The notes under the pieces: generated by a model
Seen by the model: only the letters and a program-made list of their open reading frames with translations
Told to the model about the DNA's origin: nothing
Database searches by the model: none
Shown: piece by piece, positions 1 through 16,255 of the stretch
Layout of the letters: the number at the start of each line of letters is the position of its first letter
Position numbering within the stretch: the stretch's first letter is position 1
NCBI GenBank assembly: GCA_009760855.2
Contig: WPIO01000036.1
Coordinates: 3,637,501-3,701,500, forward strand
Direction: 5' to 3'
DNA: 64,000 nt
DNA from: Cristatella mucedo
Lineage: Eukaryota > Bryozoa > Phylactolaemata > Cristatellidae
Program-made: the position numbers and the translations under genes

Positions 1-115
1 TAACCATTTGCTCGTGCTTCCTTTGCAGCAATTGTAAAGAGCATAGAAAGAGATCGAGTACTCTTAGGGCACTATGCAAATACATTATTATTATTATTAT
101 TCTTATTCTTATTAT
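1..115 (+). repeat. LINE 3' tail fragment (CR1/L2-like family)
   Basis: This piece matches the 3' end seen on all LINE copies in the window: a stretch like TTTGCAGCAAATGTAAAGCG, then an AGAGAT...TTCTCT-like core, and a final (ATT)n run near 85-105. Coding sequence is absent, so only the tail remains. The outer stem bases have diverged (GAGCAT instead of GCGCCT). Confidence 0.75.
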
Positions 116-780
116 CATGATTATGATCTTGGCTTTGTGTACTAGAATGCCTATCTCGACGTGCTTCACAGAATGGGAATTCCGTCTGGCGGAAGTATTG
201 TTTTAGATGATAAATGCATGTAGCAGCATGACAATGACCAAATCATATGTCAAATCTGTGAATCAGATAATAGTTTCACGACTCGCTGCTACCGCCATAG
301 ATTGGCACAGTCAGGCGCCTGATTACAGCCCCATTGAGAGCATCCAAGAGATGACTTACGAGGGCCAGCGACTGATAAGCAATCCAAATCCACATGACCC
401 ATGACCTACGACTCTTTCGAGCAGCTTTGAATGCAGGGGTCGCATCGCAGGACGCAGTTCACAAGCTGGCAGCTTAGATGCCCAGCCGGTAGGTCATCGA
501 CAACTATGGTAACGGGCCTGCTAATTTCCCACCGACTAATAAATTGGGCGTTGATGTTGTACTTTATGCACTTCTGAGAGCTCAATAAAAATTTCTACGC
601 ATCCTGCACAGCTGTTGTGCTCCGGCGGCTCGTGGGATATCAACCTGAATGTCCCACGACAGACTCAGTCGACCATATCGTTAGGGGCCAGGCAAATCCC
701 GGACAGTCGCCAGAGTGTAGGTAGCTAGTGCCACTGGCCCAGCAGCATCAAACTAGCCAAGTACAAGGACGAAGTTCCAG
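116..780. other. No recognisable feature
   Basis: I see no convincing gene or repeat here. The only open frame, at 207-404 plus, is short and shows no domain. Confidence 0.5.
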
Positions 781-862
781 GGAAGGGAAGGAGGGAGGGA
801 GGGAGGGAGGGAAGGGAGGGGGAGGGAGGGGAGGGAGGGAGGGAGGGAGGGAGGGAAGGAGG
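781..862 (+). repeat. (GGGA)n purine microsatellite
   Basis: A run of GGGA/GGAGG units on the plus strand. It sits at the 5' truncation point of the following LINE fragment. Confidence 0.9.
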
Positions 863-1345
863 TTTCAACCTGTTTACGCCCTCAGGTCCTGTGTGGACAA
901 TAAATTGGCTGTTCCATTCCTCCGCTTTAAAGACAGTTGGCGACAGAAGCTTTAGCTCTGCAAGTCCTAGACTGCGGAACTCGCTTTCAAAATTCTTACG
1001 CAACGACAACTACTCTCCTACTGCCGACTATGGCACATCCTTTTCAGTGATCCTGAGCTGCTACTTCTATGCTACTCACTAACGACATCTACTCTCCAAC
1101 TGCCGACTATGGCACATCTTTTTCAGCGGTCCTGAACTGCTACTTCTATGCTACTCACTACCTCAACTGCTCTCCTAACACTGCTATGCTTCCCACTTTC
1201 TCTTTGTTGCGTGAGACGAAGTCTGTTGGCTACCGAATGCGTACCGAAAGCCGCTTAGGCTGTGAGTGCGCTATACAAAACTCTCCTGCATAACACCCAC
1301 ATGGTCTTTATGACTTTGTGGAGTTACAGACGGAGATACATTATA
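863..1345 (+). mobile_element. Second LINE family, 3' fragment with internal tandem duplication
   Basis: Translation gives the C-terminal region of a non-LTR retrotransposon (motifs NKLAVPFLR, RSFSSA-P-RNS, NYSPTADYGTSF). It is homologous to the better preserved minus-strand copy at 55025-55480. It ends in a TATTACATTA-type tail. A 79-bp segment (1002-1080) is repeated in tandem at 1081-1159 with several mismatches, so it is not a recent duplication. The frame is broken. Confidence 0.75.
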
Positions 1346-1368
1346 TTACATTAGTGCGCGGTGCAGTG

Positions 1369-1779
1369 ATGAGCGCAAGCAACACGGCCCACCAGGATGC
1401 AGCAGCTGCAGCTGCCTCGAAACGGCTTCGAGCGGAGCCCGTCTCGACCCCGCTCGGACAGCAGCCGCCAACAACAGCACGTCGGATAGAAACCGGCGGC
1501 AGACCTGCCAGCGAAAGGCAGGAGGGCCAGTGGCGGCAGCAGGAAAGAGACAAAGAGCAAGAAACTGCAGGAAATGAGCGGCTGCAGCAGGACGACGTCT
1601 GCTGCGAGAAGACGGCGGAGGGCGCCGCCAGACGCAGAGCGCACCTTCCCGCCGACTGCTCGGCACCTCCTGTGGACAGAATCGCGCTCGGGCAGCAGTC
1701 GCAGCAGCAATCGCAGCAGCAGCAGCAGCAGTCACAGCAGCATCAGGAGGCCAGGGCAGCATCCTCTGCCAGCCACTGA
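1369..1779 (+). CDS. Unrecognised Gln/Ala-rich open frame (doubtful gene)
   Basis: This open frame begins at ATG 1369, just downstream of a LINE tail, and codes for an Ala-rich start followed by a glutamine-rich end (CAG/CAA repeats near 1695-1745). I do not recognise a domain. A short basic motif KRLRAEP near the start resembles a sumoylation-type motif but is weak evidence. The minus strand is also open across most of the segment, as expected for GC-rich CAG-containing DNA. It may be a low-complexity exon or chance; I lean to chance. Confidence 0.2.
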   Translation: MSASNTAHQDAAAAAASKRLRAEPVSTPLGQQPPTTARRIETGGRPASERQEGQWRQQERDKEQETAGNERLQQDDVCCEKTAEGAARRRAHLPADCSAPPVDRIALGQQSQQQSQQQQQQSQQHQEARAASSASH

Positions 1780-2117
1780 AGGCAGGTGGGAGGTGGTTTT
1801 GGGTGGGTGGGGGAGGGAGTGGCCTACAAAGGAAGACTGAAGAGCAGCATTATGTTGTTTAGCCTTCACACTGCTTGAGTACCCAGCGAGTGCTTCCCCC
1901 CCCCCCAGGAGCCGACTGTAATCTGAGCATCCCGACGACATTGAGCCAGCCAGCAACGTCCCTAGAGCCAAACTCAAGGTCAGTCTGCCAGCAGTGCTGC
2001 TGCTACCAGCAGCTGGCCCTCTTCAAAATACCCGAAGCAGACCAGCCACCGTAGATCAAAGATCTTAGAGCTGCAGATCAAAGATCGGCAGGGCCGAAGA
2101 TCAAAGATCACCAATGA

Positions 2118-2300
2118 CTGTACAAAGCACAAGAGCAAGAGAGAGGAGAGACAGAGAGGAGATACAGAGAAGAGAGAAAGAGAGGAGAGACAGAGAAGAG
2201 AGAGTGAGAGAGAGAGGAGACAGAGAAGAGAGAGAGAGAAGAAGAGAGTGAGCCGCAAGGCAGACAGACAGAGACAGGGGGCTTAGAGCAAAAGAGAGGT
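2118..2300 (+). repeat. (GA)n-rich microsatellite
   Basis: Interrupted GAGAGA/GACAGAGA runs. The open frames on the opposite strand are Leu/Ser repeats produced by the microsatellite and are not genes. Confidence 0.85.
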
Positions 2301-2319
2301 AAGGGAAAGAGCAAAATAA

Positions 2320-2450
2320 ATATAATAATAATAATAATGCACTTGATAAAGTGCAGTCAGAGAACTCAATCTCTTTCTATGCGCTTTACATTTGCTGCAA
2401 AGGGAAATGCAATTGGATGGTGAGTAATATCATGCTTGATAAATAGACGT
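2320..2450 (-). repeat. LINE 3' tail fragment, reversed
   Basis: Reads on the minus strand as the shared LINE tail: CAAATGTAAAGCGC, AGAAAGAGATTGAGTTCTCT, then (ATT)n. On the plus strand it appears as ATAATAATAAT, CTCAATCTCTTTC, TTTGCTGCAAAGG. Confidence 0.8.
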
Positions 2451-3954
2451 AGGGAGAAGGAAGAGAGTGGGGAGAGATGATAACATGCGAAAGAGCAACA
2501 CAGAAGAGTTAGCATAGCAACTCGGAGACAGATGAAGCGAGACTTCGACGCTCAGAGAAGGAAGCAGAAGCTGTAGCACACCGAGCGATCATGTGGCTCA
2601 CGACTCCTAAAGCCCCTCCAGAAATGATGCAAAAGCAAGCAGCCAAAGCCATGCTTACTGGAATCACTGGCCACTGAAGCAGCACGGCTGGTGCTGCACT
2701 ATCTGCGGGTGGGCCTCTGTTTACAGACAGTGTCTGAGGCATCAGCCCACAGGCTCACTCGCCTGCAAACGTGGCCTACTCTAGCCAGGGAGGGACCAGC
2801 CACACAGCACCACCCCCCCCCCAAGGTTGGGTGAGAACAGAGATAGGGAGGGGGTACGATGACGATGAAGTGACCTCTGCATGCCTACATGCCACTCAGG
2901 CAAGTACCAGCAGATGTAGCAGCAGACAGCAGCTGCCGGGCGATGCAGCTTGTGGCTGTCTCCTTCAGCAGCCAAGCACCTAATCTCAGGGCCGTTGCCA
3001 GTCAGTCAGACGGCTGAAAGGGGTGGGATAGACAGCCTGGCAGCCTCAGGAGACACAACTAGCTAGAGCTGACGTGGGGCACCAACGGCAAGATTTCGAA
3101 GGCAGCAGCAGCGCGCACGCGATCGTACGAGCAAATCGGAGGCAAAGCTTCTTCTTGATTCGACTGACAGCAGGTTCGAATGCATGCAGCCGCCGTGCGG
3201 CATGATGCGTATGCGGCTGCTGCTCGGCTGCTGCACAAACCCAACTTGTGTCGATAGCCGACTAAGAGCAGATATCATCATCTGGTCAATATCTCCCTGC
3301 AAAGAGGCAGTCGAAAGAGCACCACGGGTGTCGGGCGCCCTGCAGGGACAGGACCTGCCTCCGAAGACCCGGTAACTCGGGTGGCTCTCGGGAATGATCC
3401 GAGCAGAGCTATCTAATTACCGAGGCACAGCCGGCTGCAGAGGCTGCAGCATCCTGTTGCTGCCTCTGCTTAACTCAGCTTTTGGGTAATGCACCCGGCA
3501 TGCATGCACTCTCATAGCTTAGTGGCCGACAGAGGGAATGCCGGGGTCGAGGTCGCCGCCAGCTCAATTTCCCCAGCCGGGCATGAGGGACATCCAATTA
3601 CCGGACGAACCCAAGAGGCTCGGTTTCGGTAGGAGTGATTAATTTATCTAGGTTGTCGGTGAATAATTGATAAAAAGTTGTGCACTTTCATTAGAAACCT
3701 TGTCTGCCGGTCAATGTGGGTGCAGCAGCTAATTAGCTCTTTGTGCAAAAGGTTAGATAAAAGAAACGAATGCCGATTAGCAGTAGCAGCAGCAGCGATA
3801 TTGATTGAATGCAACCAAAAGAAGACGTCGACAAAGCGGTGTCAATCGGCAAGCATGCGCGAGCATGAGCCATGCATGGTCTGACACAAAAGCAGCTGCA
3901 GTACCTGCACCACATTGGACATTCCCGGACGGGCAAGCATGCTGCACCTGCACA
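2451..3954. other. No recognisable gene
   Basis: Mixed sequence with short open frames on both strands and no domain. No HIPK exon downstream of the first one could be found here by eye. Confidence 0.45.
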
Positions 3955-4241
3955 GTCACGCACACTACGCACCGACACCACGCCATAAGCGAGTGGGCGT
4001 ATGGGCACAGACACACTTGCAAACACACACATGAGCACACGAGCATGCATGCACACGCATGCACAGGCACGCGCACGAGCGCATGCCTGCACACCAACGC
4101 ATGCATGCACACCAACGCAAACTCACACACACACACCTGTGAATGCACACGCGTACACGCGCACACACACACCTGTGAATGCATGCACACGAACGCAAAT
4201 TCACACACACACACAAACCTGGGAATGCACACATGTACACG

Positions 4242-4274
<33 letters not shown>

Positions 4275-4277
4275 GCA
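3955..4277 (+). repeat. (CA)n-rich low-complexity tract with longer period
   Basis: ACACAC runs are interspersed with GCATGCACACC-type units. The tract stays open in several frames on both strands (Thr/His-rich on plus, Cys/Val-rich on minus), which is a consequence of the repeat. Confidence 0.85.
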
Positions 4278-4912
4278 CAAGTGAATACATGACCAAGGTG
4301 GCACGTGTGACTGTTGAGCAGCATGCAGTCGATGCACGCAGAGCAAAGCTGGTCCCCCTCCCGATGCTTGGTGCACTGCTGATGCTTGCTAGTGTGGCCA
4401 GTGCCAATCGCAGCAGGCAGTCCTCCTCCTCCTCCGAGGTGGAGTAGAAGGAGTAGTGGAAGGGAAAGGCTAGCAGCCGGGCAGCATGCCGACCACGATC
4501 ACCAAGCAGTAGAAGTAAACATCAGCAGCCAGTCATCGGCCTCATTTATGCAGCGAAATCAGCAGAGCCTTCACGATTACCAGCAAAGACTTCAGATCAA
4601 AGTGGGCAATAGGAAATATGCTGGCCTGCTGCGGTCACTCGAATCCGGGACCTCTAAGGTTGCTAAGTGCCCCTTTGTACCTGACCCCTGGCGCACAAGC
4701 TGGCACGCACTCTGCTTCCAGCTCTTCCTAAGACCTAAGCCCCAACACGCAGGGGGGGAGGGCAAGGGGTGGCGGGCGAGCAGATTGATGGAAAGCCGAA
4801 GGTTGGCTGGCTGGGCACCGGGCCAAGACATGAGGCCGGCCGGCGAGGCTCGCGATAGGCGCAGCCGACGCTGGATCGATCGCCAACCAACGCCAGCCGC
4901 CGCGGCGGCTCA

Positions 4913-9262
<4,350 letters not shown>

Positions 9263-9274
9263 AGTCAGCGGCCG

Positions 9275-9560
<286 letters not shown>

Positions 9561-10267
9561 AGGCAGAGTTTAAGCAGGTACGTGCACACGCGAAGGACCA
9601 ATCACAAAAACCCGCCGAATGCTGAAAGGAAAGAAAAATCGCGCGCCGCCGGGCGTCGCACACTCGGCAGCACCCGCCGTTTTCCGACGGGGCCGGCGAG
9701 CGGCGGGCGCTCGCGCGTCGCTCTCCGCCCGCCCCGTCGCCCCGTCGCGGGACGCCGCCTTCCGCTCTCAACGAGAACCTCATGATGAGCGCTCGCGCGC
9801 GAGCGCTTAGCGCATAGCCGCTCCCCTCGGATTTCTCGCACGACCCAGAGCGCCTCAGAGCGCGCGCGCCCGGCCGCCGCTCTCTGGCTTCCTGCCCTGA
9901 AATCTGTCCGCGCGAAGGAAGCGCCGAGCCGCCAAAGAGCCGGTCGCCCGTCGGCGCATGCGCGGCCTTCCGCGAGTTGAGCGGCACACCGCGCGCATCG
10001 ATCGCGCGGTCGCGGACAGCGCGGTGCGGTCGAATGCGCTTCAGCTGCCGCGGACCGAGGAATGCGGCTCCGTCGCCGCTGCCGCCGCCGCCGCCGTCGC
10101 GTCTGGGGGCGATTCTGAATACGCCTCGCCGATTTGGACTCAGCAGCAGCAGCTGTTCGCTTGCCCAACTTGACCTCCTCCCGCCAGAACGAATACCTCA
10201 GCGACGTCTCGAGAAGTCTCGCCTCGCCTTGCGGGTCAGTCGAACGTCGAATGCCGCGCCGCGGATT
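9561..10267. other. GC-rich stretch without recognised gene
   Basis: High CpG, Arg/Ala-rich open frames on both strands, no domain seen. Confidence 0.4.
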
Positions 10268-10336
10268 AGCCCGACTGTAAGATGCTCGCCTCGACCAAGG
10301 TCAAGGCTACTGCATTTCATTACTGAGGTCGGGGGC
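10268..10336 (+). repeat. SINE-B tRNA-like head fragment
   Basis: Carries the same head as the copies at 49862-50006 and 21935-22085: AGATGCTCGCC, CGACCAAGGTC, and a B-box-like GGGGGCTCGAGCC. It then runs straight into an (AC)n/(AT)n microsatellite. Confidence 0.65.
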
Positions 10337-10344
10337 TCGAGCCT

Positions 10345-10418
<74 letters not shown>
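10345..10418 (+). repeat. (CA)n(TA)n microsatellite
   Basis: A perfect CA run followed by a TA run, between the SINE-B head and LINE copy A. Confidence 0.95.
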
Positions 10419-10421
<3 letters not shown>

Positions 10422-11972
10422 ATTAGAGTCAGATCATGTCCCGGAACCTTTCAAAAAAGCTGTAGTCAGGCCACTACTCAAGAAAGCTACACTAGACAAA
10501 GAGAACTTAAGAAACTACCGCCTAGTCTCCCTTCAACCATTCCTATCAAAGACACTGGAACGGGTCGTGGCGGACCAGCTGAACTCATATATTGAAACGT
10601 TGACCCTTGCTAGTAAGTTCCAGTCTGTCTTTAGAACTAATCACTCCACAGAGTCAGCATTGCTTAGTGTGTACAACGACGTACTTAGGAATGCAGACAT
10701 AGGTTGAGTGTCTCTGCTTGTTTTGCTCGATCTTTCGGCAGTTTTTGATACTATCGATCACAAAGTTCTTCTAGAGTGCCTCTCATCTCGCCTGGGCATC
10801 ACTGGCACTGATCTGCAATGGTTCAGGTCCTATCTCAAAGGGAGAGTCCAGAGTATTGATGTGAATGGACAAAGATCATCCAAAGTACCTCTGTACCTGT
10901 GCTTTGATCCCTCCCAGCCTTCGAGCACCTCGAATTCTTTCAACTCACTTGCTGCATGCATTGATGACATCCGCACATGGATGGCAGCAAATTTTCTAAA
11001 ACTAAACGAAGACAAAACTAACTTACTAGTTAAGGGCAAACCCAGTGTGATTCAAAAATTGGAAAGGCTGTCTCTCAAAAATGGCTCTGCCAGCATACCT
11101 CCTGTCGAATCAGCTCGAAATCTAGGTGTCATATTCCAAAGCGACCTCTCGTTAGACGACCATATCAGCTCCACGGTCAAAGCTGCCTATTTTCAGCTTC
11201 ATAATATTGCTAAAATTCGGGCTTGTTTAGATAAGGATACCATGTCCAAGCTGGTCCATGCATTCGTGACATCTCGTCTCGACTTCTGCAATTCACTGCT
11301 TACTGGCCTACCAGCATGTGCGATCAGGCGATTGCAGCTGGTGCAAAACTCGGCAGCTATGCTTGTCTGTCGTGAGCGTCGCAGTTGCCACATTACTCCA
11401 CTTCTCGCCGACCTGCACTGGCTACCAGTCAAGCAACGGATTGACTTCAAGGTTTGGTCGCTGACTTTTAGGTCCCTTCATTCTATGGCTCCAGCCTATC
11501 TCTCCGACATACTCCCCCATCAGGCCAAGCATCGTACCACCCGCTTTTCGGAATCCAACAGTCTACCAATACCTCGTACAAACCTTAAATCCTTTGGAGA
11601 CCGTGCATTTAGTTCGTGTGCTCATAAAGCCTGGAACTCCCTCCCGACCTGCGTCAGAACATCCCCTGACCTGACCATATTTAAAAGGAACTTATAAACG
11701 CACGTATTTAGGACAGCATTTAGTGGATCCCTGTGATTCGTCCTTGATGTGCTTATGCGTGCTGACACTGTGCATGCTGCCACTAACCACATTTACATGC
11801 TGACCCTGTGCACGTCACCCCTAACCATATTATTCATTTTGTTTGTTTTTCAAGCATGATTTTACTTACCATTCAATTGCATTTCCCTTTGCAGCAAATG
11901 AAAAGCGCCTAGAAAGAGATTAAGTTCTTTGAGGGCGCTTTATCAAGTACATTATTATTGTTATTATTATTA
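10419..11972 (+). mobile_element. LINE copy A (CR1/L2-like), 5'-truncated, reverse transcriptase core deleted
   Basis: Non-LTR retrotransposon fragment. Reverse transcriptase blocks visible in order are [30 protein letters not shown] and LLVLLDLSAVFDTIDH. After these come [14 protein letters not shown] and the conserved C-terminal region (ITPLLADLHWLPVKQRIDFK, APAYLSDILPHQ). The frame from 10417 is interrupted by TGA at 10705-10707 and then stays open to 11697. Compared with copy H, about 126 bp are missing at 10892. This in-frame deletion lies between GTACCT repeats and removes the catalytic YADD block. The 3' UTR ends in the hairpin-forming tail and (ATT)n. Inactive copy. Confidence 0.92.
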
Positions 11973-11973
11973 T

Positions 11974-13141
11974 TGAAATATGGGGTACCTCGGGGCTCCG
12001 TGCTAGGTCCGGTTCTTTTCACGGTTTATACTCTCCCTCTTGCTGATGTGATTGCCAAGCACAATCTAGGCTTTCACTTGTATGCTGATGACACTCAGTT
12101 GTACCTTCGCTTTGATCCCTCCCAGCCATCAAGCACCTCGAATTCTCTCAACTCGCTGCATGAATTGATAACATCCGCACATGGATGGCAGCAAATTTTC
12201 TAAAACTAAACGATGATAAAACTAACTTACTAGATATGGGCAAAGCCAGTCTGATTCAGAAGTTGGAAAGGCTGACGCTCAAAATTGGCTCTGCCAGCAT
12301 ATCTCCTGTCGAATCAGCTCGAAACCTAGGTGTCATGTTCCAAAGTGACCTCTCGTTAGACGACTACATCAGCTCCACAATCAAGTCTGCGTACTTTCAG
12401 CTACATAGCTATGCTAAAATTCGGGCTTGTTTAGATAAGGATACCACGTCTAAGTTGGTCCGTGCATTTGTGACATCCCGTCTTGACTTCTGCAACTCAT
12501 TGCTTGCTGGCCTACCGGCATGTGCGATAAAGCGATTGCAGCTGGTGCAAAACTCTGCAGCTAGGCTTGTCTGTCGTGAGTTGCCACATCACACCACTTC
12601 TCGCCGACCTGCACTGGCTCCCCCAGTCAAGCAACGCATCGATTTCAAGGTTTTGTCGCTCACTTTTAGGTCACTTCATTCTTTGGCTCCAGCCTATCTC
12701 TCAGATCTACTCCCCCATCAGGCCGAGCATCGTACCACCCGCTTGTCAGAATCCAACAGTCTACAAATACCTCGTACAAACCTCAAATCCTTTGGAGACC
12801 ATCCATTTCGTTCGCATGCTCCCAAAGCATGGAACTCCTTCCCGAATTGCGTCAGAACATCCCCTGACTTGACCACATTTAAAAAGAACTTAAACACACA
12901 CCTATTTAGGGCAGCATTTAGTGGGTCCCTGTGATTCGCCCTTGATGTGCTTACGCGTGCTGACACTGTGCATGCTGCCAGTAACCACATTTGCATGCTG
13001 ACCCTGTGCACGTCACCCCTAACCATGTTATTCACGTAGTTTTTCAAGCATGATATTACTCACCATTCAATCGCTTTTCTCTTTGCAGCAAATGGTAAGC
13101 GCCTAGAAAGAGATTGAGTTCGCCGAGGGAGCTTTATTAAT
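11974..13141 (+). mobile_element. LINE copy B, 5'-truncated, contains YADD motif
   Basis: It begins directly in the (ATT)n tail of copy A with GAAATATGGGGTACC. It keeps the catalytic YADDTQLYL block, then [15 protein letters not shown] and the C-terminal region. A frameshift separates the frames 11958-12203 and 12185-12934, and a second disturbance lies near 12580. It ends with the shared 3' tail, followed by a TA microsatellite. Confidence 0.9.
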
Positions 13142-13142
13142 T

Positions 13143-13265
13143 TTAATATATATATATATATTGTATATATGTATATATAATACTAATATATATATAATAC
13201 TAATATATATATATATGTATATATAATACTAGTATATATATATATAATAATAATATATATATATC
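13143..13265 (+). repeat. (TA)n microsatellite with periodic AATACTA interruptions
   Basis: TATATA runs interrupted by TATAATACTA at roughly regular spacing. It follows the tail of LINE copy B. Confidence 0.9.
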
Positions 13266-14914
13266 ACGGCTCGATCGCATGCCACCACTTCGCGAGTCAC
13301 CGACTTAAATTGAGATCGAGGCTACTTTTCGAGTGCAAAGCTATACGTGTCGCAGAGAGCGGCTACGCGACGCTTCAGCAGCGAGCTCGAAGATGCTGTG
13401 CCGAGCAGCTTCCAACGACGGCGACGTTGAGACCCGACGTGGGAAAAGCGACTTTGCTATTTGAGGATAGGCTGCACTGGGGGGGGGGGGTCAGACGCAG
13501 GCACGAGAAGTAAGACCACAAAAGCACTTCACCACGACGCATGCAAGCGAGCACACTAAGACTTTCGCAGGGAATACCAGGTTCGGATGGGCGGAGCCGA
13601 AGAGACCTGATCTACCACGCGGGATCTCGCGGGATCCGGACTTGAGCGGCCGAGACTGCGACATATGCTTCGACACGGCGCCTTCCCCTCTGGCCACCAG
13701 TCATGCACTCGTTTGAAGTCAATCGCTCAATCTATTCAAAGTCATAAATTGCACTAATGGCACATTAATGTATATTCTTGGAACTGAATTCGGCTCAGCA
13801 TGGCAGTCATCTGAGTCAGCGAATCGACGGTAGATGAAAGTCGTAATAATAATAATAATAGATTTATACAGCACCCAAAAGGAACCTGATGTTTTTTTTA
13901 TGACCATCAGCCCATCGCTTTGGCTGAAAAGGAAGCATGTCAATCGATTCGTGCAGGTGATGAGCTTTCAGCCCCCTTACACGGCACGGCGGACAATGCT
14001 CTTCGCCGATGGTGCCAATGCTGAGAGGGACAGATGCAGTTTTAGCTTCTTTTTTAAGTGTCGTCATCAAGTCGCAAAATACCGCACCGTCAGTCGTCGG
14101 TGTGGTGTAGTCGTCTTTGCTGTAGGCGTATAAGATCTAAACGCGAGGTCTTCCTACGATTTGATGCCCGTTAAGAGGAAGAGTCACTTAGCTGAGAGTT
14201 CAGCTAAGTGACTCGAGTCAGTAAAATTGGCGCGACCGAGCCTTACAAGGAAGTATTTCCGATCCGTAGCCCGGAACAAGAGGACGAAGTGGGCAAAAAG
14301 CAGGCTACGGACCCTTACCATTATGGAAACGCACCCGCACGCTGCTGCTCGGCATGCGGGTTGGTGAGAAATCGCCTTGATGCGGCAGACGAGACGTTCA
14401 CGATAGGCCATCAAGCAAGCCTACATGCAGACCTTCTACGCCAAGGGTTCGCGAGCTCGTTTGCGCGCGTGCGGACGATTGCTTCCAGCGTCCGGCGTCT
14501 AGTCTGGTCAACCCACGGTAGAGGCAAGACAGTAGACGCAGGAGATCAAGGCACGGAGCAAAGATGTAGACGTCCGACGGACCGGGTGAGAAGTGGCCTT
14601 TGGCGGCCGGTCACGTACTACGCGTCGCGTGCTCACCGGCTCGCGGGACCTCTAACCTCTGGCTGCAATCTTGTCCTCAGCCAGTCTATCTGCGGTACTA
14701 ACTAACGTGCGAGAATGTGCGAGACTTTAAGACGGGCGAGAATCGCGAGGGATCGAAAGGCACGCGGAGTGAGCCGCGCCGAAAGAGGCCGAGGCGAAAG
14801 TTCAAAGTCCAACTTCCGGAGAGGCTTAGACTCTTGTCAGCCTTCAACTTCAGCTAAGGAGATGTGAGAGCGAAGCGACAGATAAAGCACTCGAGAGGAG
14901 CGGCAGAGTGAGGA
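13266..14914. other. Unannotated stretch
   Basis: No recognised gene. The frame 14208-14705 (+) is open for 165 codons but shows no domain. A perfect hairpin at 14181-14214 is listed separately. Confidence 0.4.
14181..14214. repeat. Perfect 15-bp inverted repeat (hairpin)
   Basis: Arms GAGTCACTTAGCTGA and TCAGCTAAGTGACTC are exact reverse complements separated by 4 nt. Confidence 0.9.
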
Positions 14915-15113
14915 GGCTCTTGTGCATGCTACCACTGACCGCATTTTCATGCTGACCCTGTGCATGTCACCCCTAACCCTGTTAATCGTGTTGTTTGTTA
15001 TGATATTACTCACCATTCAATTGCGTTTCCCTTTGCAGCAAATGTAAAGCGCCTAGAAAGAGATTGAGTTCTCGGAAGGCGCTTTATCAAGTGCATTATT
15101 ATTATTATTATTA
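14915..15113 (+). mobile_element. LINE 3' UTR and tail fragment
   Basis: Matches the 3' UTR of the LINE family (CATGCTGACCCTGTGCATGT, CACCCCTAACC), then the hairpin tail AAGCGCCTAGAAAGAGATTG and (ATT)n. Confidence 0.88.
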
Positions 15114-15323
15114 TTTCAAGTCAAAATGCTATCGAGCGAGCGTAAGGGCGTAGCTAGTGCATATGCATACGCATTAGCTGGTGCATGTGCACATGGGCAA
15201 CCTACTCGCATAAGTGCATGTGAACATACATTCGTGTCAGAAGCTAGTAGCGAGAGCATAAGCGAGAGCATATAGCGAGAGCATACAGAGAGATCATGGC
15301 TCTCGCGCTATAGCGGGAGCTAC

Positions 15324-15432
15324 TCGATGGAACTATGCGTCGGAGCTATGCGATGGAACTATGCGTTGGAGCTATGCGATGGAACTATGCGTCGGAGCTA
15401 TGCGATGGAACTATGCGTCGGAGCTATGCGAT
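15324..15432 (+). repeat. 26-bp tandem repeat, about four copies
   Basis: Unit GATGGAACTATGCGTCGGAG plus CTATGC. It is preceded by a less regular GCGAGAGCATA repeat at about 15250-15290. Confidence 0.9.
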
Positions 15433-15644
15433 GTGTATGTGTCTGTTTCTCAATCGGACCTTCAGAACAATTCGTTCATCTCAAAGCTCTAATAACCAAG
15501 AGACAAATCAAATCGGCTGAGAGGAACCACACTCACAATACTACAAACAAGCTGATACTTATATGTCGACTCGGCACATTCGGTTAAAAATTGACAGTGC
15601 TCAATGGCGATTCCTTAACCATAATAATTTAAATTAAAAATAAT

Positions 15645-16253
15645 TAATTTGATATAGCACCCCCATAGAACTCAATCTTTTTCTAGGCTCTTCCCATTTG
15701 CTGCAAAGGAAGCACGGTCGAATGACTAGTGGTAGCACGCTCAATAAACAACAAGAATAACATGGTTAGGGGTAACATGCACGGGGTCAGCATGCAAGTT
15801 TAGTTAGTGGCTGCATGCACAGTGTCAGCACGCATAAGCACATCAAGGACGAATCATAAGGACCCACTAAATGCAGTGATAAATAGATGCATTCTTAGTT
15901 TCTTTTTAAATGTAGTCAAATCAGCGGATGTCGTGACAGAAGTCGGGAGTGAGTTCTAAGCTTTAGGAGCATACGAACTATAGGCACAGTCTGCAAAGGA
16001 TGAGAGGTTTTACGAGGTTTAGATATACAGTTAGATTCCGAAAAGCGGGTGGTACGATGATTAGGCTGGTGTGGGAGTAGATCCGATAGGTAGATTAAAG
16101 CCAAAGGATGAAGGGACCTGAAAGTGAGTGATAAAACCTTGAAGTAGATGCGTTGCTTGAATGGGAGCCAGTGCTGGTCGGCGAGAAGTAGTATGACGTG
16201 GCAACTGCGACTCTCACGACAGGCAAGCCTAGCTGCAGAGTTCTGCTTCAGCT
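15645..16253 (-). mobile_element. LINE copy C, 3' part, reversed
   Basis: Read on the minus strand it gives the LINE C-terminal region (CHVILLLADQHWLPFKQRIYF, LIYLSDLLPHQ), then the 3' UTR and tail, which is at the low-coordinate end. The 5' truncation at about 16253 abuts copy D head to head. Confidence 0.88.
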
Positions 16254-16255
16254 GT

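Noticed and set aside
3733-4447. Long Thr/His- and Cys/Val-rich frames on both strands
   Set aside because: Produced by the CA-rich low-complexity tract; no domain.
1-4900. Further HIPK exons (APEI..LG, WSLGC and later motifs)
   Set aside because: I searched the minus strand by eye for these motifs and found none; they are probably left of the window.
10705-10707. TGA reassigned to an amino acid in this organism
   Set aside because: SETDB1 itself uses TGA as its stop and TGG for Trp at conserved positions.
14208-14705. 165-codon open frame as a gene
   Set aside because: No domain, no splice context, composition like the surrounding non-coding DNA.
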